Source of the DNA: Candidatus Accumulibacter cognatus
GTDB taxonomy: Bacteria > Pseudomonadota > Gammaproteobacteria > Burkholderiales > Rhodocyclaceae
Assembly (NCBI GenBank): GCA_013414765.1
Contig: CP058708.1
Span: 739,553 to 803,552, forward strand
Direction: 5' to 3'
Length of the DNA stretch: 64,000 nt
Positions 1-10,544 of the stretch are shown one piece after another; the stretch's first letter is position 1, and the number at the start of each line of letters is the position of its first letter. Below the pieces are notes generated by a model, which was not told the origin of the DNA, made no database searches, and worked only from the letters and a program-made list of their open reading frames with translations. Position numbers and translations under genes: made by a program.

Positions 1-2343
1 GATGCCCAGGGCCATGAAGTGCTGGAGCAGCCGCTGGTAACGTTCTTCCAGCACTGGCAATTCCGACGCGATGTTCTTCATCCCGTCGTGCAGTTCCTGC
101 AGCTCATCGCTGGCCGCGTAAAGGGTCAAGGCATCGGTCAGGTGGTTGGCCAGGCCGATGTAGTCGACGATGTAGCCGCGCTGCTTACCCTTTTTCACGC
201 GATTGGTGCGGGCGATGGCCTGCAGCAGGGTGTGCTCGCGCAGCTTCTTGTCGATGTACATCACCTGCTCGATGGGCGCATCGAAGCCCGTCAGCAGCAT
301 GTCGCAGACGATCAGAAAGGCAATGCCGGTGTATTCCTTGTCCGGGTCTTCAATATCGAAGCTGCGGCAGAAGTTTTCTACCGCATTCATGCGTTGCGCC
401 TGTTTGCGGGCGTGGGTAATGTAAGCAGCCTCGTTGGTGCCGTCCGACGATACCACCACGGCTGTCTTGAGGAAGCGCAGGCGCTGGATCAGCCCCATGT
501 CGGGAGCAGCCTGCGCTTCTTCCTTGGCGAGACGTTCTGTCAGTGCGGCTTCGATGCCGTTCTGGTAACGAATGCACGCCAGTTTGGAATGGCACACCAC
601 CTGCGCCTTGAAGCCGTTGGGCAAGATGTTGTCGACATAGTGAGCGACCAGATCACGGGCAATCGCGTTGATGCGGTTTTCGGCTTCCAGAATGTCGCCG
701 GTCGCGCCGTACTTCTTCTTGATCGCCAGCAACTCTTCTTCGCTGCGGTCGCGGAAAAGGTCTTCAAAGGCTTCGTCGAAAGCATGTTTTTCGTTCAGTG
801 CGCTGTCTGCGGTCTTGCCTTCGTAGAGGATTTGCAGTGTGGCCCCATCGTTCACCGCGTCCATCAGGCGGTAGGTGTCGATGTACTCGCCAAAGCGCTT
901 GTGGGTCTTCTTTTCGCCGTGGCGCTCCGTGAGCAGCGGCGTACCGGTGAAGGCGATGCGCGTGGCGTTGGGGAAAGCCTCGAACAGGTTGTCGCCCAGG
1001 TCCGAGCTTTGCGTGCGGTGGGCCTCGTCGATCATCAGGATGATGCGATCCGAGGTGTTGACCACCCCGAAGGTCTTGCCCGCTGGCATGGCCAGGTAGG
1101 TGCCCAGCGCTTCCGCCACCGTGTTGGTCAGCGTCTGCTTGTGCTCCTGAAACTTGTGGATCATCACCATGCTGATGTCCGAACTGTCGGTCGACAGGTG
1201 CTGGCGCAGGCCTGCCCGGGTTTCGATCACATTCACCCGCCCGCCAATCAGTGTGGCGGTGTCGCCCAGTTGTTCTTCCAGGTCTTGCCGGTCATTGACC
1301 AGCACGATTTTGTAATCAGCAAGGTCCCGGCTGGCGCGCAGCATTCGCGCCAGGAACACCATGGTCAGTGACTTGCCCGAGCCTTGGGTGTGCCACACCA
1401 CGCCACTGCGCTCTACCGCCGTTTCGCCGGTGCGCAATCGTTCGACGATTTTGCTGGCGGCACGGAATTGCTGATAGCGACACACCACCTTCACACGAGG
1501 GCCGCCGTCCGTGTCCATGAAAACCGAGCTGGTGCGCAGGATCTGCAGCAGGTTCACCTTGTTCAACATCCCGGCCATCAACTGCTGCTGGGCATTCAGC
1601 CCTGCCAGCGCGGAATCGTCGGCTGGGTGGAGCGTCTTCCAGGCATGGAAGTGCTCTTCACCGGAGGTGATGGTGCCGTAGTCAGCTTCCAAGCCGCAGC
1701 TGCGCACCAGCATCAGGCTGCTGTAGAACAGCCGGGGCTCGCCTTCCTTGAGGCCGGAGGATTCCGTCTCCTTACGGAGCCGCATGTAGCGCTGCAGTTG
1801 CACAAAGGCCTCCTGCATCGGGTTGGCGCAGGTTTCCGAGCCCTTCTTGCACTCCACCACCACCAGAGGAATGCCGTTAACGAACAGCACGATGTCCGGA
1901 ATGATGAACGCCTTCACACAGCCCGGCGTGTCGATGCGAAACTGGTTGATCGCGTGAAACTGGTTGTTCGCGGGGTTATGAAAGTCGATCAGCCGTACCA
2001 CCGGGTCGGCTTCCCCCGTCAGCTCGTTGACATCGGCCTGCACTTTGAACAGCAGCGCCTGCACGGCCTCATTGGCTTCCAGCAAGGTGCGGCTGGGGTG
2101 GCGCAGCAATTGGCTGCGAAGGTCTTCCAGCTGGCGGTTGGTTAACCACTCACGCCCATCGTCTGTGCGGTTGATTGCGCGCACGGCATGGTCGAACACC
2201 TTTGGCAGCAGCCATTGGCGAAAGTTGACGCGCAGGCTGGGGGCGGCGTCCTGTGGCACGCCCGCTCCCTGGTCGATGACCGTCCAGCCGAGTTCTGCCA
2301 GTTGTTGCAAAAAGGGGCGTTCGACCTCCGCGTATTCGCTCAC
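1..2343 (-). CDS. hsdR: Type I restriction enzyme R subunit HsdR (C-terminus outside window)
   Basis: Motor and nuclease subunit of a type I restriction-modification complex; cuts unmodified DNA after ATP-driven translocation. About 781 codons are visible and the C-terminus lies beyond position 1. The N-terminal PD-(D/E)xK nuclease site is visible as Asp150 followed by Glu164-x-Lys166 (motif VVVECKK). Helicase motifs follow: Walker A QGSGKS at about residue 320 and DEAH at about 438. The GTG start is chosen because it follows an SD-like GAGGGGCAG, sits 9 bp after the upstream gene's stop, and begins with the family-typical SEYAEVERPF. It looks intact, but hsdM and hsdS are both disrupted by insertion sequences and HsdR is not known to cut DNA without them, so it is probably inert. 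Confidence 0.95.
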   Translation of the reverse strand, partial: MSEYAEVERPFLQQLAELGWTVIDQGAGVPQDAAPSLRVNFRQWLLPKVFDHAVRAINRTDDGREWLTNRQLEDLRSQLLRHPSRTLLEANEAVQALLFKVQADVNELTGEADPVVRLIDFHNPANNQFHAINQFRIDTPGCVKAFIIPDIVLFVNGIPLVVVECKKGSETCANPMQEAFVQLQRYMRLRKETESSGLKEGEPRLFYSSLMLVRSCGLEADYGTITSGEEHFHAWKTLHPADDSALAGLNAQQQLMAGMLNKVNLLQILRTSSVFMDTDGGPRVKVVCRYQQFRAASKIVERLRTGETAVERSGVVWHTQGSGKSLTMVFLARMLRASRDLADYKIVLVNDRQDLEEQLGDTATLIGGRVNVIETRAGLRQHLSTDSSDISMVMIHKFQEHKQTLTNTVAEALGTYLAMPAGKTFGVVNTSDRIILMIDEAHRTQSSDLGDNLFEAFPNATRIAFTGTPLLTERHGEKKTHKRFGEYIDTYRLMDAVNDGATLQILYEGKTADSALNEKHAFDEAFEDLFRDRSEEELLAIKKKYGATGDILEAENRINAIARDLVAHYVDNILPNGFKAQVVCHSKLACIRYQNGIEAALTERLAKEEAQAAPDMGLIQRLRFLKTAVVVSSDGTNEAAYITHARKQAQRMNAVENFCRSFDIEDPDKEYTGIAFLIVCDMLLTGFDAPIEQVMYIDKKLREHTLLQAIARTNRVKKGKQRGYIVDYIGLANHLTDALTLYAASDELQELHDGMKNIASELPVLEERYQRLLQHFMALGI

Positions 2344-2352
2344 ACCTGCCCC

Positions 2353-2955
2353 TCAAGCCAGCGCGGTGGCGGGCAGTGTCAGGCGCTCCAAGGCAATGCC
2401 CAGCGCCCGGTCGTCGAAGAGGCGATCCTTGCGGGCAGCGGCATCAGGGCCACCAGGCCAGTGGCGCAGCCCTTCACGCAAGGCGGGCACAGTGGGCGCC
2501 ACACCTTCGCGGGCCAGCAACCAGTCCACGGTGGCCAGCAGCTCCATGCCGAAGGGCGACTCAAAGCCATCGATGAGTGCGGCGGTGGATTCCAGCGCTT
2601 GCGTATAGGCTTTGGCCTCGCTCTTGAGATAGGTTTGCACGAAGGCCTTGCGCTCATCGTCAAACCAGATCACATCCAGTGGATTGGCGTCGCTGATGCG
2701 CTTTTCGGAGTGCAGGTAGCTGCCATCAAGGTTGTTCAGCAGATGGTCGAGCCGGTTGGCGTAAGGACCGTACTTGTGCGGCACGAACTGCAGATTCAGC
2801 GGGTTGTCGCCGGGGTTGTAGCGCTCGATGGCCCGCTCCAGAAACCAGGCCAGCTTCTGGATCTCCAGCAGGCTGCATTCCATGCCCAGCACCCAGTAAC
2901 GGCGCACCAGTTCGGCCAACATGGCGGTTGCGGGCGTGAGAGGGGGATTGCTCAT
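2353..2955 (-). CDS. DarG C-terminal-domain-like protein lacking the macrodomain
   Basis: A 200-residue protein resembling the C-terminal half of DarG, the antitoxin of the DarTG DNA ADP-ribosylation system. Visible family features are the [10 protein letters not shown] motif near residue 30, [10 protein letters not shown] near 63 (DarG proteins usually have a GxYGPYAxNL form) and an [12 protein letters not shown] segment. Full DarG is about 350 residues and begins with a macrodomain that removes ADP-ribose from thymidine; that domain is absent here. The C-terminal domain is the part known to bind and neutralise DarT. Its ATG overlaps the preceding stop (ATGA), so translation is probably coupled. 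As only a DarT stub remains upstream, its present role is unclear: a relic, or an antitoxin for the neighbouring kinase. Confidence 0.7.
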   Translation of the reverse strand: MSNPPLTPATAMLAELVRRYWVLGMECSLLEIQKLAWFLERAIERYNPGDNPLNLQFVPHKYGPYANRLDHLLNNLDGSYLHSEKRISDANPLDVIWFDDERKAFVQTYLKSEAKAYTQALESTAALIDGFESPFGMELLATVDWLLAREGVAPTVPALREGLRHWPGGPDAAARKDRLFDDRALGIALERLTLPATALA

Positions 2956-3125
2956 GAGACCGCCTTTGGTGCATCGCCACCGGACTGCACGGGTTGGCCG
3001 TTCTGCCAGATGACGGCGTATTGCCCGAGCTTCTGCTTTTTATCCAGGCTGTTGGCCACAGCAGTCTGCAAGGCCTTGAGCATGGCTTGCGCCTGGGGTG
3101 ATGGCGGGGCGGATGTGATGGTCAT
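2952..3125 (-). CDS. 57-residue protein coupled to the zeta-like kinase gene
   Basis: Small gene between the zeta-like gene and the DarG-like gene. The product has 57 residues, a predicted helix ([13 protein letters not shown]) followed by basic [13 protein letters not shown]. It has a good SD (GGAGG, 7 nt before the ATG). Its start overlaps the stop of the zeta-like gene (ATGA) and its stop overlaps the start of the DarG-like gene (ATGA). Small proteins with an LGxYAVxWxxGxP tail next to zeta-type kinase genes are familiar to me from other bacteria, which suggests an antitoxin or partner role; this is inference, not established for this protein. Confidence 0.7.
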   Translation of the reverse strand: MTITSAPPSPQAQAMLKALQTAVANSLDKKQKLGQYAVIWQNGQPVQSGGDAPKAVS

Positions 3126-3694
3126 AACGCAGCCTCCTTCAACAAATGTTGGTAATGCTGAGTGTGCACGACATTGCGCACCTCGCCCTGCTGTTCAAAC
3201 ACCAGTTCCGGCGTGGCATCGCTGTTCATGAAGCATCGGCAGGCATCGACCTGCGCGCTGAATGTGTTGAACAAATTGCCCAGGCTGCGAGCAAAGCGGC
3301 GCTCGATGTCCGCAACCGGAATGTTGTGCCCACCGTGCGCCACGCGCTCGGCCACGCGCAGTTTGGACATTTCCATGCTCGGCAGCGCCAGATAAATCAA
3401 TTCAATCCGCCAACCGTCAGCACGCAAGCGGCTGATCAGTTTCAGATAACCGCGCCCGGCCAGCGTGGTTTCAAAGGCAAAATCCTCGCGCTGTGCGATG
3501 CAGGTTTCAACCTCATGCAGGAACAGACGGCTCGCCGTCAGCAGTTCGCTCTCCGGTGCCAACGGCGACAAACCGGCGGCGATCAAATCCGCATTCACAA
3601 AGCGCGAGCACTGCGCCACATGCGGCAGGTATTCCAGCGCGAAGGTGGTTTTACCCGCGCCGTTAGGGCCGGCGATGATCCAGCAGGTGGGCAT
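3122..3694 (-). CDS. Zeta-toxin-family P-loop kinase
   Basis: A 190-residue P-loop NTPase of the zeta-toxin/UDP-GlcNAc kinase-like group. The Walker [10 protein letters not shown] is at residues 9-17, followed by [11 protein letters not shown] (a zeta-type substrate-side motif), [10 protein letters not shown], and an arginine-bearing [10 protein letters not shown] lid-like helix. Plasmid zeta toxins phosphorylate UDP-N-acetylglucosamine; many chromosomal members are uncharacterised, so the substrate here is unknown. The start is the ATG preceded by AAGGAG at good spacing; an upstream in-frame ATG lacks this. It overlaps the DarT stub by 1 nt (TGATG) and the small gene by 4 nt, so the genes are translationally coupled inside the hsd operon. 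Confidence 0.8.
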   Translation of the reverse strand: MPTCWIIAGPNGAGKTTFALEYLPHVAQCSRFVNADLIAAGLSPLAPESELLTASRLFLHEVETCIAQREDFAFETTLAGRGYLKLISRLRADGWRIELIYLALPSMEMSKLRVAERVAHGGHNIPVADIERRFARSLGNLFNTFSAQVDACRCFMNSDATPELVFEQQGEVRNVVHTQHYQHLLKEAAL

Positions 3695-3831
3695 CAGGCA
3701 CGCTCCTTCTTGTTTCCGACATCGTGGCCGCCATGCACGCCCTTGTCCAGAATCCACGGCAGATTGTCGCGGTGGACAATGCGCCAGATCAGCGCCTTCT
3801 CCGGGTTGAGGTTGGGATAGTGCTTAGCCAT
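3694..3831 (-). pseudogene. N-terminal stub of DarT (DNA ADP-ribosyltransferase toxin)
   Basis: A 45-codon reading frame whose first 30 residues resemble the N-terminus of DarT (DUF4433), including [19 protein letters not shown]. The rest of DarT, including its NAD-binding and catalytic residues, is missing; the frame ends with [12 protein letters not shown] and stops at TGATG, where the zeta-like gene begins. Its ATG overlaps the hsdS stop by 8 nt. As DarT needs roughly 200 residues, this is not an active toxin. It is probably the scar of a replaced darTG module, though it could still serve as a leader that couples translation of the next gene. Confidence 0.65.
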
Positions 3832-4042
3832 CGACCACCTCGGGTTCTTTAACCTTCACGGGTACTTTGCCGGTGAGCAAGTCGTGCATCAATCCTTGCT
3901 TCTGCTGCTTCAATTTTGAAAGCTCATCCTGCAATGAAAATATGCGGGTATCAGAAGCTTTAATCTTGGCGGCAATATTCCTCTGCTCTTCCAGCTCAAT
4001 TGGGCACGCGATCTTCATCTTTTTGAAGTATGGCAACCCAAT

Positions 4043-5249
4043 GGCGTTGGTGTAGTATATTGACATGAGCCCCCCCGGAGTTCGGGGTCTGGCGGCAAGA
4101 AGAGGTGCGAGATGGCGATGCGGGTGAACCCGGAGACGGGCGAGGTGGGGCTGAAGCAGCGGTATCGGGTGACGAACTGGTCGGAGTACGACCGAGCGCT
4201 GGTCAACCGCGGCAATCTGACGATCTGGTTCGACGATGAAAGCCTTCGGGACAAGTGGACGCCGCCGCCGCCGGTAGGGCGTGGCACCCCGGGGCGGTAC
4301 TCGGACGTGGCGATCCAGACCTGCCTGACGATCAAGGGACTGTTTCAGTTGCCGTATCGGGCGACGGAAGGCTTGGTGAGGTCGCTGATGGGCCTGTGCC
4401 ACCTGGATCTGCCGGTGCCCGACCACAGCTACCTGTCGCGACGGGCGGCGGAAATTTCGGTGCAGATTCCGCGGCGGCCGCGCCAGGGGCCGACGCATGT
4501 GGTGGTCGATTCGACCGGGCTGAAGATATTCGGTGAAGGCGAATGGGCGGAAGCGGGGTTTCGTGAAGCACCGCTTCACGCCGCTGCAGCCGGTCGGCTG
4601 TGCAAAGCCGACCGTGGGACGGTGCGCCAGCACGGGGTGGGCAAGCGGCGCACCTGGCGCAAGATCCATTTGGCCGTAGACGAAACTGCCAAGGACATCA
4701 TCGGCATTGAAGTGACCACGGCCGAGTGGGGCGACAGCGAGATCCTGCCCGGTCTGCTCGACCAGGTCGAAGGCGAGATCGCCCAAGTCTCAGCCGATGG
4801 CGCCTACGACAGCCACGGCTGCCACGCGGCCATCGCCGAGCGGGGCGCTCGTGCCACCCTTCCCCCTCGGGAAGGGGCCGTCGCTTGGGGAGACCATCAT
4901 CCCCGCGATGCGATCCTCCAGGAGATCGAAGCCAAGGGAAGCCGCGGCTGGAAGAACGAGAGCGGCTACCACCGGCGCAGCATCGCCGAGAACAGGATGT
5001 ACCGGCTGAAGCAATTGGGTAGCAGCCTGTACTCCCGGACCTTCGAGCGGCAAGTCACTGAAGCTCATGTCCGGGCCGCGATCCTCAACACCTTTACCTA
5101 TCTCGGCATGCCGGCATCTGTCCGGGTAGGGCAAATTGCGCCTGCTGCATGACGTAGTGCGGAAAAAGAGGGCGGTCTTGCCGAAAACCAGGAATATAAC
5201 CGTATGGAATATCCCTCCGAAGTTCATGCCATTATACTACACCAACGCC
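4043..5249 (+). mobile_element. IS5-family (IS903-group) insertion sequence within hsdS
   Basis: A 1207-bp element. The ends are inverted repeats beginning GGCGTTGGTGTAGTATA, identical for the first 17 bases and then diverging slightly. It is flanked by the direct repeat CAACCCAAT at 4034-4042 and 5250-5258, a 9-bp target duplication as expected for the IS903 group. It carries one intact transposase gene. The clean duplication points to a simple and probably recent transposition. Confidence 0.92.
4112..5152 (+). CDS. IS5-family transposase
   Basis: A DDE transposase of 346 residues, of usual length and without frameshifts. The N-terminal RYRVTNWSEYDRALVNRGN followed by WFDDE is typical of the IS903 group. 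DDE motifs are visible: VVDSTGLKIFGEGEW near residue 130, a VSADGAYDS segment near 230, and YHRRSIAENRMYRLK near 290 carrying the catalytic Glu. The gene has its own ATG just inside the left end and is transcribed opposite to hsdS. It is probably functional. Confidence 0.93.
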   Translation: MAMRVNPETGEVGLKQRYRVTNWSEYDRALVNRGNLTIWFDDESLRDKWTPPPPVGRGTPGRYSDVAIQTCLTIKGLFQLPYRATEGLVRSLMGLCHLDLPVPDHSYLSRRAAEISVQIPRRPRQGPTHVVVDSTGLKIFGEGEWAEAGFREAPLHAAAAGRLCKADRGTVRQHGVGKRRTWRKIHLAVDETAKDIIGIEVTTAEWGDSEILPGLLDQVEGEIAQVSADGAYDSHGCHAAIAERGARATLPPREGAVAWGDHHPRDAILQEIEAKGSRGWKNESGYHRRSIAENRMYRLKQLGSSLYSRTFERQVTEAHVRAAILNTFTYLGMPASVRVGQIAPAA

Positions 5250-8200
5250 CAACCCAATCGTAAGAATGGTGCTGCCCATCGCGATATTTTCAAATGTCCG
5301 TTTATTAAATTGAAGCCAGTAATACAGGAAGTGGTTATCCATTTTTTGGTCGCACTTCCAGCACATGAAGTGCTGGCTAACGGCCATAGGCTCTGTGGTG
5401 ATCGCGCTTTTGCCGACACCAGCATCACGAGACAAAACAACGATGCCTGCCGGATACAAAACAGCGGAGGAATTCTGAATTCCTTTGTGGCTGATCTGAA
5501 GTTCAGTGTCCGAGATGTAAAGCTGATCAAGGCGATGGGAGTCGGCCAGAGAAACCCATTTAACTCCACCATTCCAGTACTCGGGGAAATTCTTGTTTGG
5601 CGTGTGACCACTGCCACGCAAGGCGAGCTTGTCCAGTAATTCATATTGCCAATCCCTCGGAATCCACCCAATCACCGTTTCCTGATACAGCTCCGGTGCC
5701 TGCTCGCGGGGTGGGCGCAGTTGGCCGTTGGGCAGCACACCACGGGTGAACAGGTCGTGCATCAGTCCGGCCTTGATCTGCTGGTATTTGGCGATCAGGG
5801 CTTCGGTTTTTTCGATGGCGGTGTCGATGGCGGAAAGAATAGCGGTGATCCGCTCCTGAACGGCTTTGCAAGGATAAGAAATTCGAAGAGTCTTTAAGGA
5901 CTCTTTGTTTAGCGTTGCGCCTTTGATTGCGACATCAGTTGCTGATGTTCGGACAGCCTCTGGCAACACGTAAAAAAAGAAATCTTCAGCAACTTCACCG
6001 CGTGACTTGAATGCCGCGATTGCTTCATTTGTAAATAAGTCGCGGCCCGCAAAGGCAACCCGTCCAAGGCTAAGCTTGAAGCTCATCAAGACCGTGCCAG
6101 CAGTCACGAGTTTTACGTTCGAGTTGTTAACACCAGCGGCAGTAATCTGCTCCTTGGTTTCGCAAATGATGCGGCCGTGCAAATCAGAAATCGCTACCCA
6201 CGGAAATCCGTCGATACGATCTGACGCCCAGTAGTTCTCAATGTCACGGGACGGTGTGCCACCGATGGCAATGTCAGCTAGTTCTCCAAGAGGGGACTTT
6301 TGCCACGAAGCCGTCGCGTCACGCATACCCCAACTCCACCAAGAAGTGCTGCAAGGCCTTAGCCGCGTCATCCCGCGCGGCCTCGATCTGCCTGGCCGTG
6401 ACGGCGTACTTGCTCCACAGGTTTTCAACGGCTGCGATGCATGCGCGTTGATCCGCCCGCAGGTATTGCCGGTAGCTCTCGAACAGCAGCTTGCCCAAGC
6501 GTTCGACGATGACCTGCCGTGCCTCGTCCTTGATGATCTTCAGGCGCGCCTGTTCCACCAGTTCGTCCTTCTTGGCTTCGGTGGACTTGATGGCGGCTTT
6601 CAGGGTTTTGGCTTCGTCTTCCAGTGCCTTGTGCGTGGCCAGCTTGGCTTCGATGCGTTCAGCAGTGGCCTTGGCCTGCTGGCCAGCGGCCATGGCGGCT
6701 TCGATGACTGCAATGAAGGTGGAGGTGTGCCCCAAGGATGCGGCGAGATCCAGCACGCGCTGGCCGTTACCGAACTGCGCCTCGCCTTGGGCATAGCCTT
6801 CTGTGCAATAGAAGCCTTTCCTTGCTCCTCTTGGCATCAACCCAGTGATCTTGATCTCAGTAAACAGATCCCCTACCGTTCCCTTGAGCGTCTTCAGCTG
6901 GGCCTTCCACTCGGCGGTGGCTTCCTTCAGTTCGTCCTTGAGCGTTTTGACCTCGTCGGCAGGCAGCACGCCGGTGTCGTCGGCATCTTCAAAATCTTCT
7001 TCACTGGCGGCGGCGAACAGGGCTTGCAGCTCGGCCAACCGGGCGTGTTGTTGTTCCAGTTCCGCCAGCACCTCGGGGAACTGGCTTTGCAGGATGTCTT
7101 CATCCGGAATCAGCTCCGGCCCCCAGCCGCTGGCGGCGATGGATTTGAAATCGGACACCAGCCCCTTGTAGTAGTTGGCGAAAGCGCCACGTACCTGATA
7201 GCGGTTCAGCAAATGCTGGCCCGCAAAGGTGCGCTCGATGCTATCGAGCAAGGTAGCGCGCACGGCGTAAACGTTTCGACCGGTAGCGTGCTGATTGTCC
7301 GCATCCGGCGCCAGCGCCTCGATGACGGGCAGGTGCTGTTGCCACCAGTCGGCCAGATCGGTCATGAACTGGGCGTGACGCTGAGTGACGCTGGCGTGGC
7401 TGTTGATGTGCGGGGCGATGTCGCGTTTGTCGGCCAGGGTGGCGGCGAAATCGGCATACCAGATGCCGTGCGTTGCCTTGGCGCGAGGCACGAAGATGCT
7501 TTCGCGCAGGCCGGCGTAGTTTTGCCAGAAGTGGCCCAGGGCATCGATTTCGCTGACCGGCACGCCGCCATGGAGATGGGCGCGAACGTCGTGCGGCTCG
7601 GGCGGCGGAGCGTTGTCGACGTAGCGGCGGATGTTGCAGTTGTAGTCTTCCGCCTTGATGTCGGCCACCGGTACGCGCTTGGCGTAGCCGTCAATGTTCT
7701 GGCCATCGCGGTACGCGTGCACGATCTTGTCGATATCCTCCGGCCGCAGGTGGTTCTGCGCCTTGCCTTCACGGTATTCGCGGTCGGCGTTGATGAACAG
7801 CACGTGATCGCGCTGCTGGGCACCGTTCTTGTTCAGTACCAGAATGCAGGCCGGGATGCCCATGCCGTAGAACAGGTTGCTGGGCAGGCCGATGACGGCT
7901 TCGAGATAACCCCGGTCGATGAAATACTGGCGCGCCTCGCGCTCTTCGCCGCCCCGGAACAGCACGCCGTGCGGCATGACGGTGGCCATGCGGCCATTGC
8001 TCTTGAGCACGGCCAGCATGTGCTGCACGAACATCAGGTCCGCCTTTTTGCCCTTTTCCGGCATCCAGACGTGGAAGCGGCCGGGGTAGGCGATGGGCTC
8101 TTTTTTCTTGGCACCGCTGCCGTCGTCCTTGGATTTGGTTTTGGCGTAGTTCTGGCTGAACGGCGGATTGGCCAGCACGCGGTCGAAGCGGCGCAGCTCG

Positions 8201-8265
8201 TTGTTTTCGTCCTTGTGCTGCGGGTCGGCCAGGGTGTCGGCGTTGCGGATGTCCGCGTGCGAGAT

Positions 8266-8297
<32 letters not shown>

Positions 8298-8493
8298 ACC
8301 AGGTGGTGCCCATCTTTTCCTGTCCGTTGAGCGACAACTCGGCGGCGTCCGCGCCGCATTCGCGCAGGTAATCCCGCGCCTGGATCAACATGCCACCCGA
8401 ACCCACGGTGGGGTCGTACACGCTCATATTCTCTTTGGGGTCGCAGATTTCGACGCAGATGCGCACCACCTCGGCCGGGGTATAGAACTCGCC

Positions 8494-9900
8494 GGGTGTG
8501 ATTCAAAGTGATGCAAGCCCGATAATTTCAGCATTTGCCACCAGAGGGAACAGCCATGCTAGCCACTGACCGCGACCAGATGTTGTTGGAGCGTCTGAAT
8601 CGTCATCCTACGTTGCGTGCCCGTATGGAAAGCTTGCTGGGCGTGGTGGAAGACGCTGCCGGAGACTTGGAGAAGGCGGATGCAGCGGAACGTCGAGTGA
8701 TCGAAGAACTCCGCCAGATGGGCAACGAAGCTCTGGCCGCCTGGGCGGAACGTGGAGTGGAGAAGAGTGTGGCAGTGGCACGAGTGGAGCCTGATTTACG
8801 TTTGGCGGGTAAAAAAAACTCTATTGGCACACGACCTTCGGTAAAGTCGATGTGGTAGAACCTCTGTGGCGGAATGGCATACGGATCGAGCGGCGTTTCA
8901 GCACCCGTGCGGGGATCAGTTGCCGGGGCAGTTCGCAGCCGTTGCAACGGGTGATGAGTGATTTTGGGGCAGATGCGGCTTTTGGGCGGGTGCCGGAAAA
9001 GCTGAAGGAACACTATGGGATCGAGATGCCGGTAAGCACGATTCAACGGATCACCGAACATCACGCGCAAATCATTTGCGAGCAAGAGGCCAAGCGGGAG
9101 ATTGTGGCCGGGACGATGGCCGGAGTCACCTTTATCGGCGAGATGGATGGTTCGATGGTCCCGGTGGTGGAAATTTCTTCGGATGCCGAAGACAAACGCA
9201 AAGGGAAGCGTTTGGCCTGGAAAGAAGTTCGCCTGAGTCTCGTGCATCCGAAAGGCAGCGTCACCCCGATATTTGGTGGAAATTTTGCCGGTGGGGTCGA
9301 GGAAAGCGGGCGACAGTGGTGGCGTTGTGCGGCCAAAGCGGGATTTGGCCCGGGGAGTTACCTGCATGCGGTGGGCGATGGCGCGTCGTGGATTGCCACG
9401 CAGGAGAAGATCCAATTCGGTGCGCAAGGAGAGCCTATTTGGTGGATTTCTTCCATCTCTGCGAGTACCTCGGCGAAGCGTCCAAGGTCTGCGCCGCCAA
9501 TGATCCCCGAGCCTGGTTGGAAGAACAAAAAAGTCGGCTCAAGGCGAACCAATCCGGTGCTGTGCTGGAAGCGTTGGCACCGTTCGTAGAGACCAATAGC
9601 GACGACCCCGCCACCGCCTGTGACCGCTATATTCGTAACCGCCGGGATCAACTGGACTACCAAGGCGCGATCAAGCAGGGGCTACCCATTGGGTCGGGGG
9701 AAATCGAGAGCGCCCACCGCTACGTTATCCAGGAGCGGATCAAGCTTCCCGGTGCTTGGTGGTCACCAGATCATATCGAGACCATGTTAGCCCTACGGCT
9801 TAACCGGGCCAACCGGGAATGGGACGCCTATTGGCGGGGTGTCGAAAAAGAAGCCGCATAAAGGGGTCATCTCAACGACGCATCACTTTGAATCACACCC
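8494..9900 (+). mobile_element. ISKra4-family-like insertion sequence within hsdM
   Basis: A 1407-bp element with perfect 20-bp terminal inverted repeats (GGGTGTGATTCAAAGTGATG at both ends). It is flanked by the direct repeat GAACTCGCC at 8485-8493 and 9901-9909, a 9-bp target duplication. It encodes one transposase with two frame changes. The family call rests on the transposase C-terminus (LPIGSGEIESAHRYVIQ, LALRLNRANREWDAYW). Confidence 0.85.
8556..9861 (+). pseudogene. ISKra4-family transposase, two frame changes
   Basis: The reading begins at an ATG after AGAGGGAA, starting MLATDRDQMLLERLN. It shifts -1 at a run of eight A's (about 8812-8819), which could be a programmed slip as used by some IS families. 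It runs through the DDE region (IGEMDGSMVPVVEI) in the second frame. It then needs a further shift near 9430-9440 to reach the conserved VDFFHLCEYL and the C-terminal IGSGEIESAHRYVIQ block. The second shift is not at an obvious slippery site and probably inactivates the gene. Intact family members are near 450 residues. Confidence 0.8.
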
Positions 9901-10544
9901 GAACTCGCCCGCCTTCTTGCCCGCCGAATCGGCAAAGTGCTTGATCAGCCATTCGTAAGCGGCACCGAGCAGATCGGGGAATTCGAAATCATCATCCCGC
10001 AACGGGATCTTTTCGAAGTTCTGGATGAAGTCGACCAGCGTGTCGTCATTGAGCGTGTTCTGGCCGATCCTGCGGTTGAAGTTGATGGTGCCCTTGAGCA
10101 CATCCTGCAGGGCATCGGCGTTTTCTTCTTCCAGGGCTTCCAGCGCCTTGTTGAGCGTGGAGCCGACGTTTTCCTTGACGTGCTTGAGTGCAGGTTGCGC
10201 GTTGCCCGCGTCGTCCACCCACGGGTCGTTCCAGCGGGCGCGCGGCGGCACGTAGAAGTATTTGCCCGAGTACTGGTCCTGGTCTTCAAGGTTGATGGCG
10301 ATGTCAGCCTCCGACAGACCAGCCGTCTTGCCTTCCTTCTTGATTTCTTCCCGGCGTTGATCGAACAGATCGCTGGCACGTTTGAGGAACAGCATGCCAA
10401 AGATGTATTCCTTGTACTCGCTGGCATCCATGTTGCCGCGCAGGTCGTCGCATGCGGTGAGCAGCAGGCTTTCCAGGCGGGCGAGCGTGAGTTTGGCGGA
10501 AGGCATCGTTCAGTCTGTTCCTCGGTTTTTGTTATCGCAGCCAC

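Larger units (their letters stand above)
3824..6326 (-). pseudogene. hsdS: Type I specificity subunit HsdS, interrupted by an IS5-family element
   Basis: HsdS selects the DNA target of the type I complex. The 5' part (5250-6326, 359 codons) holds target-recognition domain 1, the central conserved helix (AIEKTEALIAKYQQIKAGLMHDL) and most of domain 2. The 3' part (3824-4033, 70 codons) holds the distal helix (EEQRNIAAKI to QGLMHDLLTG). Removing the IS and one copy of the 9-bp target repeat rejoins the frame exactly to give 428 residues, so the gene was intact until insertion. The start overlaps the end of hsdM (ATGCGTGA). As it stands it would give a protein lacking the distal repeat. Confidence 0.9.
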
